A stretch of DNA of 15,728 bases, taken from NCBI GenBank assembly GCA_001584585.1, contig LSYV01000038.1:96038-111765 (forward strand). Direction: 5' to 3'. The stretch is from Gonium pectorale. Lineage: Eukaryota; Chlorophyta; Chlorophyceae; Chlamydomonadales; Volvocaceae. The notes under the pieces are model-generated. The model was given only the letters and a program-made list of their open reading frames with translations, did not search any database and was not told the origin of the DNA. Positions 1-9,700 of this stretch are shown here, one piece after another. The first letter of the stretch is position 1. Each line of letters starts with the position of its first letter. A program made the translations under genes and the position numbers.

Positions 1-1592
1 CTGGTTTAGGTCGTTAACGTACCGTTTGTCCCCTTTCGTGGTACGGGCCCAGTACAGGCTGGCCAAGGGGTCAGCGGGTAGGGTTTCCCTAGCATTGGCC
101 TGCGCCTCACCCTTGGCGACCAGCCCAGCCGCTTTGTCCACAGTATGGTTGCCTGCTGGGGTGTCGTGAGAGTGAGAAACTACTTTATGGAGCAATGTCC
201 GGTAGCCGCAGGTGGCTCGCCGTTCGAGCAGGCCCGCAATCTCGGCGAACATCTCTCTGTGCTTGCTTATATGCAGCTTTTGGGGCTCAAGGATAGTGCG
301 TCGAATGAGGTGCAGACTGACGAGCGAGTCCGTATAAATATGTACGTCGTCGCTTTCTTCAACTGTTTTCTCCAAGGCTGTTTTGATAGCTGAGCTCTCG
401 CACCGCAGGATTGCGGCGAGTGGCGTGTTCAGGGCCACGCTCTCATCGATAAACGTTGTTTCGTTCCGCGTCGCATCCCAGACAGCCGCACCCATAAGAC
501 GACCGTAGTCTTCATCATCAATGCCCGAACCGTCGACGTAGAGCTGGCGGCCGTGGCCATGGGCTTTGGGGATGCGCGGTGCGAGCGTTTCTGCCAGTTC
601 GAGGTAGGCCGCGTTTGCCGGGTCGACTAGAGCCGTTGTATCTACCTTGCAGGCGGTCTGGGCAGTGGGCACGGCCTGCGGGTTTGGTGCGCTCGGCGGC
701 GTGCCCATCGTGGATTCGTGGGAGGGGCAGTTGTGGGTGCCGGGGCGGGGTCGGTCGTTGGGGCATCGTTCCAGGGGGCGGGGGAGTGTCCCGTACCGGC
801 TTGGTAGAGTGCGCCAAAAGGGCCTTCCTGTGCGGCAGCGTTGTAGAGCTGTTGGCCTGCCCTGTTCGCCACAGCTAGGACATGGAGTCCGTGGCGGTAC
901 TGCCTGGTGGCTGAGTCAGTGCCCAGTCCTTACTTGCAGTAGCTGGGTGGCATCGGCATCAGATCCCAGGGCGCCTTGTATGATGCAGAGGTGTAACTCT
1001 GTTCTTTCCGTACGAGTATGCGTCACCGGTCGTGCCTGTTCCGCGGCTCCGCTGGTAGTACTCGCACGTGCGTCTGCGGCCCCCGGCTTCCAGCCCGACA
1101 CACCCTCTACCAGTGCAGCTGCGATGTTGCAATGGTTCGACGAAGTCTCTATTAGCGCAACGTCTGAAGTCGCTGTGTTCCCAGTTCGGCCTCCCAGTGG
1201 CTGTGTCCCCCTTCCATTTGGTGCAATGTAGCAACTTGCTTTCCTTATGCGCATTGTCGTATTGTTTCGCGAATGGTCGAGCTGTTCGAGAGTTCCGTGA
1301 GGTGTTGCTCGTGGAAGCGTTTGCCCAGCGGGAAGGGTCTGTTCCCAGCCAGGTACAGACGATTGTTGAAGGTTGTCGCGAAGCGTCATCCGGTCCTGCA
1401 GGACACCGTAGTGTACCGTACGGACCGGGCACCTTCCATCACCGTACGTTCTAAGCTGCACCGGAAAGGCATACCCCCACAGATTGCACATCAGCATCCA
1501 TATGATGGAGTCTGTGCGTTCAATGTTGGTGTCCTGAGCTGGTCTTTCCGAGGTGTGGCACACGCTGTGCTTCCCAGGTTCGTTCCTCGGTC
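1..1592 (-). mobile_element. Decayed retrotransposon fragment with RNase H domain
   Basis: In the minus frame whose codons end at 1, an RNase H domain is readable. It has LYVDGSG (Asp at 534-532), LRCESSAIKTAL (Glu at 399-397), HIYTDSLVSLHLI (Asp at 330-328), and LHKVVSHSHDTPAGNHTVDKAAG (final Asp at 138-136). That is the full D-E-D-D set in the order used by retrotransposon RNase H. The 5' part, about 1592-700, shows coding-like stretches in another frame (LYLAGNRPFPLGKRF, YRHGLHVLAVANRAGQQLYN), broken by in-frame stops including TGA at 1493-1491. The switch to the RNase H frame falls in the Pro/Ala-rich part near 790-690. No reverse transcriptase motif is identifiable. The lack of LTRs and the RNase H type suggest a non-LTR element, which is inference. 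The 3' end is outside the window. The left 700 bases are much better preserved than the rest. Confidence 0.75.
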
Positions 1593-1889
1593 CTGAAAGT
1601 AACGACATGTCCCTTCCAAGCAAAATGTGGGTAGGGGGGAAAGGTGCAGCATGCCCTTTGCCCCCCCTCTAACCCATCTAACCCCGCCCCAACATGGTAT
1701 CCACACCATGGACACGTTCCCCATTTATGCAGATGAGCGGGGGCCGAATGAAGCAATAATACACAGTGCAGGCCCAGGTGTAAACATATGCACTAGTCAA
1801 CACAGTAAGCACGTAGCAGCACGCACACCACGCTAACATATCATTTACATGCTTATACAGCGCTGACTTGCATATGTGCGAATCCATAC
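1593..1889 (-). other. Sequence between last ankyrin exon and retroelement remnant
   Basis: About 300 bp without a convincing exon. It contains TGTAA at 1849-1845 on the minus strand, overlapping the TAA that would close the fourth ankyrin exon if it were not spliced. A good acceptor (TTACTTTCAG) sits at its lower end, just before 1592. Confidence 0.4.
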
Positions 1890-2959
1890 CTTGTCCGTAG
1901 GGTCTGGCTGCATTCCAGCCTTGAGTAGCATGCGGAGGGACTTGGTGTTTGACTGGTCGATTGCGCGGTTTAGGGGCTCGACGTTGCCCTGCGTGGTCAG
2001 GGCGTGAATGGTCCAACGTGGGTGCTGCCATGAGCAGGAATCCATGCGCAGTAATGTAGTTGCCGTGTGTACTGGCCTGCCTGCATCACACAGACATAAG
2101 TTTCAGCTTGAGACCAACACGTTCTTGCGGCTCTCCATCAAGGATGTAAGTGGTGACGCTTACTCTGCTTGGACACGCACATGCATTCCAACGTGGAAGA
2201 TCTCTGTTTAATTGGTAATGAAATGGTGCACACTATGCGCTAAACAGCCCCCGCCCCACGAATCAAACAATGTGCACGCATGCACATACCTTCATATCAG
2301 GGGCCTGAGCAAGCAGGTAAATCACCTCAGCACACTCGTTGCGCATGGCCGCATCCAGGGGAGTCGGGTATTCGGGTTCCTGCAAGCATAATGCAGGCAT
2401 GGTGCTAAACACAAACGTGACCGCCCAAAGCAACATTTTGGGTGTATGGCGCTCTCCAATTCAGGCATACCGAGGCGCTGATGGAGTCAAAGTGACAGAA
2501 CAAAGCCGTATGGCCGGATATGATCCCTTTCCCATACACAAGCAGAAGATTGGCAGCGGTAAGGATGTAACATCCGCTTGGGGAACTGCATCGCAAGTGT
2601 TACAGTGTGCGCTACTTTAACAGACTCCCTACGAACCCGGCCCAGCTTCGTGTTGATGACGTCTTTTGCTCCTTGGAGTAGAACATCCACAACGTCCGCC
2701 TGGTTCATAATGACAGCCAGCATCAGTGGCGTGCAACCATCCTGCGCCAAAGCCGTTTTGGTTGTTTATAATTGCACAAAGGACTAGGGTCATTAGAACT
2801 GCAGCTAAAGTGTATGAAAATGTCAGACAGGTAGGATTGCATCTAGATACGTACCTTGTCTTTCACGTTGACGTCATCCGTCCTCCACAGTAATTCCCGA
2901 ACCAAATCAGCCCTGCCGAGCTTTACAGCTGCATGCAGCATGTTGGTTCTCGGTCCATC
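1890..2959 (-). CDS. Ankyrin-repeat protein, partial (4 visible exons)
   Basis: Four exons, 2959-2855, 2741-2637, 2379-2290 and 2024-1890, all start and end in phase 0. They encode 35, 35, 30 and 45 residues, so exon boundaries follow repeat boundaries. Ankyrin hallmarks are clear: DGPRTNMLHAAVKLGRADLV with LLWRTDDVNVKDK, DGCTPLMLAVIMNQADVVDV with LLQGAKDVINTK, EPEYPTPLDAAMRNECAEVI, and ALTTQGNVEPLNRAI with LRMLLKAGMQPD. Ankyrin repeats bind protein partners; no catalytic domain is visible. Donors are GTACGT, GTTCGT, GTATGT and GTATGG. The start is not found: no ATG precedes the first repeat in frame, so an upstream exon lies in 2960-3730 or the exons belong to the ABCG transcript. Downstream, the frame ends at a TAA at 1845-1847 if the last donor is not used, or continues into a possible exon at 1592. 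Ankyrin assignment is firm; gene limits are not. Confidence 0.8.
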
Positions 2960-3730
2960 CTAAAATCAGAGGCAGGACGAGGACGGGTTAGAAGAGCACA
3001 TTAGTACAGCAGCACTGGATAGGTTGGGAGGCAACTGGATTTTGGTGTCAACCAAGTTATGAAACAAAGATGCAATTCCCACTCAGACAGTGCAATGATT
3101 TTATATCAACATCCTCTTTGTATGGCGGGCAGTAGATATGACTTTATGGCTTTGGGGCAAAGTTACAACAACCAGCAAAGGTGCAGCTACTTTATGCTCG
3201 AAGTTCAACGTGTAAATGTCAATTCAAGCAGTTCCGTGTACCATGTAAATACTCATGAGGTCGCATGTTGGCTGCCTTTCTGACGACGTCTTAGTCGTTT
3301 GATCCCTGGGGTTCATCATGTGGCAAGATGTTACAATTCAGCAATACAAGGGCAACACAGGGATGCTGCTGCAGTATTATTTCACACCGTCATTCCATGC
3401 CAGTTAGGTGCATCCGTGCACGCCGGAATGAACCCATTCGAACGCATTAGCAACGCATACATACGCCAAGAAACGTGATATTCAAGCAACGGGCTGGATC
3501 ATCTACACTTCACGACTCACCCCCGCTTGCACAAACGCAGGCATACGCAGATTTTGCCGCAGATTACAAAAAAGCTGTCGCAGAACCGGATTGTCGTTGG
3601 CTTGAGAACGTCCTGCATTGCGCAGGTGCGGCAGAGAGGTTCATGATAAGTTCCAACCATGCTTTTGATGACAGTGCCAAACTATCCCGTAAATTGCATA
3701 ATAGATTGACTTCTGTACTGTGGCATACAC
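2960..3730 (-). other. Gap between last ABCG exon and ankyrin exons
   Basis: No confident gene. On the minus strand one possible exon runs from about 3632 to 3514 (motif SQANDNPVLRQLFCNLRQ, ending before GTGAGT), open in a frame that would feed the first ankyrin exon in phase 0. It needs a phase-1 donor upstream, which the last ABCG exon offers only at a weaker GTATGG site. The rest is AT-richer and without clear splice-bounded reading frames. It is either the 3' UTR plus promoter of the next gene, or a long intron. Confidence 0.4.
3564..3568 (-). terminator. Candidate poly(A) signal TGTAA for the ABCG gene
   Basis: TGTAA, the usual chlorophycean polyadenylation signal, lies about 163 nt downstream of the TGA at 3731 on the transcribed strand. 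This would suit a short 3' UTR and a gene ending at 3731. The pentamer also occurs by chance in nearby sequence (for example near 3331 and 3162), so the support is weak. Confidence 0.35.
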
Positions 3731-6700
3731 TCACACCATACGTACCTCCCACCATGCAGTGATGTAGAGCCAGTGTGTAACGCATAGGAACAGCCCAAGG
3801 GCCAGAAAACGGAGGCCAAGGCCCGCACAGAACAACACCACACATGCGTGGGTATAGGCTTCATCACAGCTGTCTTTGTCGAAGGTTCGCTGCACCCTAA
3901 GGATGGATTGGAGCTCGTCGGCACTTGCACGATCATCGCCTGCACAATGCACAACAGTGCACAACAAAGTCTACAGGGAGTTGCAAAGTGATTGGCAGCG
4001 TCGGGGGGAGGGGGGCGTGCCGTGGGCCCCGATTGCAATCAGCCAGCAAACGGGGCGCTCGAGCAATCGGGAAAACATGCTGTACCCCTGGCCCCCCTCG
4101 GCCCAAACTCATGCGCTTGCTTCCCATGCGCTCAGGCAGTTTTCAGGCTACAGCTTCCTTGCCTAAAGACGGCCGAACTTCCTCAGATTTCCTTGCTTTA
4201 GGGGAGCCCACGAAAGGGCGCTGGCCCCCCTGCCGTACAATTTCAATCCGGCCGTGCGGCCCCGGCGAAACAATTTACAATCGGGCCGCAATCACTTTGC
4301 AACTTCCTGCATCAGGCCTGGAAACCTTGTTAGCCACACGACTTTAGCCCCAATTCCGAGTTATTGTATTCTTGTCTTCGTTTGCAGTATAACCCACAGT
4401 GCCCTCCTACAACACCTCATTCGTACCATTGTCCATGATCTGTACGTCCATCTTGCAGATACCAAGTTTATGGTAAATGGAGATGATGTCAACCGATCGG
4501 TGAGGAAAGTGTTTCTTGAATTCCTGCCGCAGATAGGCAGAATACGTACTCGCCTTGGTACATAGCACTGATCCTCAGTGAACTTGAGCAAGGAAGGAGT
4601 ATATATGCAGCGTCCTAGCTATCTCCCCTCTGCAGTTACGCACCTGTATGGCCGCTGCCTCCATGGCCCAGCGGTTAAAGCTTAGGCCTAGCGCCCACTC
4701 CAAGGGGCCACCCCGCGAATCACTGATGCTTGGCGACGTGCCGTGTAAGAAAGCACCGAGCACCAAGATGAGCACCATGTTCAGCATTAGCCGAGTCTGT
4801 ACATACATGCACGGCACAGACATTGGCAAAAAATACACGCATGGTTGTTAAAAACGCAACACCATGTGTAAGGCTGCACAGGATGAGTGCCGATACAGCA
4901 AGCTATCGTTAAGGACGCTGCGAGAAAAGCAACCGTGTTTTTTTCCCAACTAGAAACAGACACGGCCATGCATAGCAAGTGTACCTGCGGAGATAAGAAC
5001 AGAAGCAGCGAGATGACATAAGAGAGTCCAGAGCTCCACCAGCAGACCAACATGCTCGTTGTGTAGTACATGGTGAATTCCGCCCGCGGCACGACCATGA
5101 AGTAGAAAACAGCCATGTAGATGGCAGGCGCAAGGGCTATCCAACCCAGGTCCGTGATGTTCAGGGACAAGAATAGTGACCAGGGCGACAGCCCCACCTC
5201 GCACTCGTGGCGCTGCATGCAGGAACCGTGGCGCACACCGTGATACGAATCAGTTAGCTGATATGTCAATAAATCAAGGGTACTAAAACAACCGTTTGTT
5301 TGACATACAGCAGCAGCCGTGTAAGCAGGCTTACATCAACGGTACAACGCAACGCCATGCCAGCCGTACCTGTATTACCCTGTTGGCTGTGAATGTGCGG
5401 AGGTGCACAACCGTGGCCAGCACGGCTTGCACCAGGTAGGCCAACACGATGTTTACTGGGACCTTGTCCAGGTCCCATGAGGTCCCCTTGATTGTTACGG
5501 GCAGGGCGGCGTTATATGCGTACCGGGTGATGGTGGAGGTAAGGGCAAAAGTGACATGCAAGATGCCCATACCAGTGTGAAGTGAGACATGACCATGGCC
5601 CGCCCTACTTTTGCCCCGGCATGTGTGAGAGACAGTGCTGGAACCACCATTCAATGAAGCCGTGTTGAGGAAGCATCGGCTAGCTTATCAGCAGTTGGGC
5701 AAAGGCCTGTCTATTGATATACGTATCGTACATCAAACGCACTTGTACTGCACCGACGATCAGTGCCGCCACGAGGAGGAAGATCGTGTCAAACATTGTG
5801 ATTTTGATGGCGCGAATTGAGCTGAGCACGTTCCGCTTCAGTAGCCAGTACATCTGGTACCAGAACCTGCGATGGCCATTGTCAGCAGTACAATCGGTAG
5901 CTTCTGTAAGCAGCAGTGGGTACTCTTCTGCATAGAGGCAACACTGGACGACAAGCCCATCAATTGCACAGAGAGCTCTACGCATGAAGGCAAGCCATGA
6001 GTATACTCTAGCGGGAAAGCGTGCGTAGGCAAACAAGCATGCAGGCAAACAAGCCCAAATTTCCAAGCTCATGGACCCTGCCTTCACCTGACCCAGCCAA
6101 GTAGCTCCTTGCGAATCCCATGCAGAATGTGATAAGTGTAGCTTCACTATTGAGTGCATGAAAATAGTGACCATACTGACTGAAACATCGTTAACGCACC
6201 ATTTAAAGGCAACGTAAGCACTTCGGTACAGATTGACCTGCATGTCAGTCAAGTGGGATTTCATCACATATATGCATACATGCACATGGATGCATGAATA
6301 ACACATCTACATGAAGAGACATGCTGAGGCATTTGTAGTACACGGTCTGAGCGGACTTACAAGGCTGTGCTGCTCAACATGGCCTTCACCATGACTGCCT
6401 CCGCTGCCAGCAACATTACCGCCACCGGCACTGCTGTCTACCACGCCACCTTCAGCACGTCTGCCAGCGCCTTCATCTGAGGTGATGGCACCTCCGTTGT
6501 CGGCAGTAGTGGCACCTCCGTTGTCGGCAGTAGTGGCACCTCCGTTGTCGGCAGTAGTGGCATCTCCGTTGTCGGCAGTAGCGGCACCTCCGTTGTCGGC
6601 AGTAGTGGCATCTCCGTTGTCGGCAGTAGCGGCACCTCCGTTGTCGGCAGTAGCGGCACCTCCGTTGTCGGCAGTAGCGGCACCTCCGTTGTCGGCAGTA

Positions 6701-9700
6701 GCGGCACCTCCGTTGTCGGCAGTAGCGGCACCTCCGTTGTCGGCAGTAGTGGCACCTCCGTTGTCGGCAGTAGTGGCATCTCCGTTGTCGGCAGTAGTGG
6801 CACCTCCGTTGTCGGCAGTAGCGGCACCTCCGTTGTCGGCAGTAGCGGCATCTCCGTTGTCGGCAGTAGCGGCACCTCCGTTGTCGGCAGTAGCGGCACC
6901 TCCGTTGTCGGCAGTAGCGGCACCTCCGTTGTCGGCAGTAGTGGCACCTCCGTTGTCGGCAGTAGTGGCATCTCCGTTGTCGGCAGTAGTGGCACCTCTG
7001 TTAGGGGCCGTGGTGCCAGCGCCCGTGCCCCCAACGCCATTGGCACTGCTGCCATGTGGATCGACGGGATGCATGCCCCTCTCCAGGTGGATCTTGCTGT
7101 CGTTCAGTGCCGGATTCCTGCACGCCCGCACGCGCACACAAATGTACTATTGAGCCAGTATTGGCGCCAGTGAACAGTTATGCGTTCCTGGAAAGCGGCA
7201 ACTAAACAACGGTTAGCAGGCAACGAGAAACAATTGGCTTACTCGAAATGTACAAAAGTTATCTACGTTTGGTACGCACACAACGGACCTCCGGTTGTAG
7301 ATACTGGTGACGAACTGCACGTGTGATTTGCTGATCATCCAAAGGCCTTCCTTGTTGTTGAGCTGCCAAAATACCGTAAAAGCAAACGCCGTCATATGTA
7401 TGTAAAATACATGAGAATGGCATTATCAACATGCAAGGCAACACGGCTTGCAATCAGCTAAGAGTAGTTACAAGCTGTAGTTATGCCATAAATGCCAGAA
7501 CTCATGCGCTGTTGGATCCGATGCTTTTTTAACTTACGTCGTCAGCCACCAGGTACCTCCTCCCTCCTTCCTCGGTCTTATCGTACAGTGGCAGGGCAAC
7601 CGCCTGCAAAATGTATATTTGTTTTGAGCCTGTTATGAGTGTACATAACACACACAAACAATACTGCTATACATCCTTGTACATCACAACAACCAGTGCG
7701 CATATACGAATTACACTTACGACTGTGCTGCTGATATCGTTGGCCAGCAGGGGGGACATCACCTGTACAGTGCATGTGTCACCCGCAGTAACCACGACCG
7801 AAGGTACTCAGTCATTAAAGTTGTGGCTCTTGCAGTAAACATGCATGGTCTTATTGGGATAGCTGCAGGGAATATGTATTGCTATTTCGTTAGATAGACC
7901 AACCGAGGGCCCGTTGCGGAAGATAACCACTCTGGCACAAACCAGTTCACAGGTAAGCACTTTGGCTATAAGAGAGCACCTTGGCATTCCCATTGCCAGT
8001 AATAGGGGACGCACTGCCTTCGTCACCAATGGTGCTGAAGGTGGCATCTCCACTGGGTGGGTGACCCTTGTCCCTTCATTGCAAGGGCAGTCAAACAGGA
8101 TAGGCATAGCGTTAGGACGGGATAAGAATAACATATGTCACATGCACACTGTGGGAACCTCGACTACCTCATACAGCTACACGATTGGATTCAAGTGGCT
8201 GCTCACTCACTTGTAGAGAGGCTCCCTGCCCGTAATTAATGCAACACGTTGCTCGCCCCTCAGCATCCACACAAAGGGGAGATCGCTTCCCCGTAGTAAT
8301 GACTCGCCGGCATTCCGGCTGTTGTCGGCCATCACATCCAAAACCATTTCCGCAAAGGTCTCGTTCTCTTTTACCCTGTATGTATCGATTCGAGCGAAAG
8401 GAAAGGACGGCACTGACATGGTGCAGTTGAACACACGAATGCTGGAAGCTGCACAACGACTGTTCTGCATGCAAAGCAGTTTACTGCACTTTGCCGTTAG
8501 TAAAGTGTAACCTCACTTGTATCCAAGCTGCGTGAAGTAATTTCTGCACTCCACTGGTGGACCGCTGTATACGACAAGGCCATCGCTTGCAAGAAGCAGG
8601 ACATAGTTGAAATCTTCAAAGAACGAGTCGGAGCGTGGCTGATGCAGAACTGCAATTACGTTGAGCTTTGCTTCACCCGCCAAGCTCTTCAGAAGCCCAA
8701 TTACAAGCTGGCAGCTCCGCGCGTCCAGCCCAGAAGTTGGCTCATCCTGCGATATGGGCACGAAAGTGGCAAGATGAACAGGACACCGGGCACAAATGTA
8801 CTAGCATCCGGCGGTATGCGCGCATTGATCTACCAAGCGACAAGAAATCCTATGGAAAAGCGCAACAAACGGAATACGGGAGTGGGCAACGGCAGAGAAA
8901 AGTAAGGAGTAATGGCAGGAATATCGGCTGCCTCATCTGCGAACAAGCCTGTTATTATGTAGCAGCAGCCTGCTCACCAGAAATAACACCGGCGGAAGCG
9001 CTACCAAGCCATTCCCAATGTTGACACGCTTACGCTCACCACCAGAAATTTCTGCACGCGTACGACACACATCCCAACCAGTTAACCGGCGTGCATGTGC
9101 TGCAACCGTCCGTCCGATGGGCAGCATCAAACCGTCAACACACACATATCATCCTCACGTACTTGAGTTTTCCTCTGTGCCCACGATCTGGTCCTGTCGG
9201 TGGGACAGGACCAGGTCCTTCATGACTGCATACGAAACTGCGCGGCGCACCAGCGCTGGTGCACCTGGCTTCATCTTCAGGCGGGCGCTGTAGTCAAAAT
9301 TCTCCCTGGGACGACAACATGCAGCGGCAATGAAGGCAGCAGTTTACATTTTCAGCCAGCAAACAAGCGGGCCCGCAGCATCTAAAACGCATCAAGCTCA
9401 ATAATCTTGTGAGCATTGCAGCTTTGTAGTAGGTTTCTGGGCCATCCCATCAACGCAGGACAACTTACCGGACAGTCAGGTTCGCGTGCAGGATGTCCTC
9501 TTGGGGCACGTAGCCTAGCCATCTCCTGTTGCGAGCAAGCAATGTGGTTGTATGCTTAATTTCTCAGAAGCAGAACGGTACTTGTAATTGTAGAACATCC
9601 CAAAGCATGTGTCCATCAAGTTGTGGTAAGAGAAGATTTGGGATAAAACGAAAACGGGATCCAAAGTATGGAAGCATATGCAACGGGCGCTGGGTGAGGG

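Larger units (their letters stand above)
3731..6237 (-). other. Six-helix membrane domain of the ABCG protein (exons 21-27)
   Basis: The 38-nt microexon 6237-6200 (VNLYRSAYVAFK) converts phase 0 to phase 2 and joins 5866-5743, whose RFWYQMYWLLKRNV is the amphipathic connecting helix before TM1 (MFDTIFLLVAALIVGAV). Exon 5486-5370 holds TM2 (PVNIVLAYLVQAVLATVVHL). Exon 5212-4985 holds TM3 (WIALAPAIYMAVFYFMVV) and TM4 (SMLVCWWSSGLSYVISLLL). Exon 4796-4644 holds TM5 and SFNRWAMEAAAIQ, equivalent to the conserved ABCG 'SRWSME' region. Exons 4553-4427 and 3939-3731 supply the large TM5-TM6 loop and TM6 (LFCAGLGLRFLALGLFLCV). The order and spacing match ABCG proteins. The last exon ends WWEVRMV with TGA, without the short polar tail seen in many relatives. 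Confidence 0.88.

Noticed and set aside
647..1231. Plus-strand 194-residue reading frame
   Set aside because: It lies opposite the retroelement, has biased composition (Val/Arg/Gly from GC-rich antisense), and shows no domain.
916..1623. Minus-strand 235-residue reading frame as an intact gene
   Set aside because: Its codons look out of frame; the coding-like segments are in another frame interrupted by stops, as expected for a decayed element.
2041..2150. Plus-strand exon ending before GTAAGT near 2149
   Set aside because: No partner exons or homology; it lies opposite an ankyrin intron, so the donor-like site is probably chance.
6490..6993. CRISPR-like array
   Set aside because: Units are contiguous 24-mers with no spacers, and the period is in frame with a eukaryotic exon.
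6482..7153. Long plus-strand reading frame (APPLSAVV repeats) as a gene
   Set aside because: It is open only because a stop-free 24-bp unit is repeated. The minus frame is tied into spliced exons with matching phases.
7914..7960. Plus-strand donor CACAG|GTAAGC
   Set aside because: Isolated site with no coding context on that strand.
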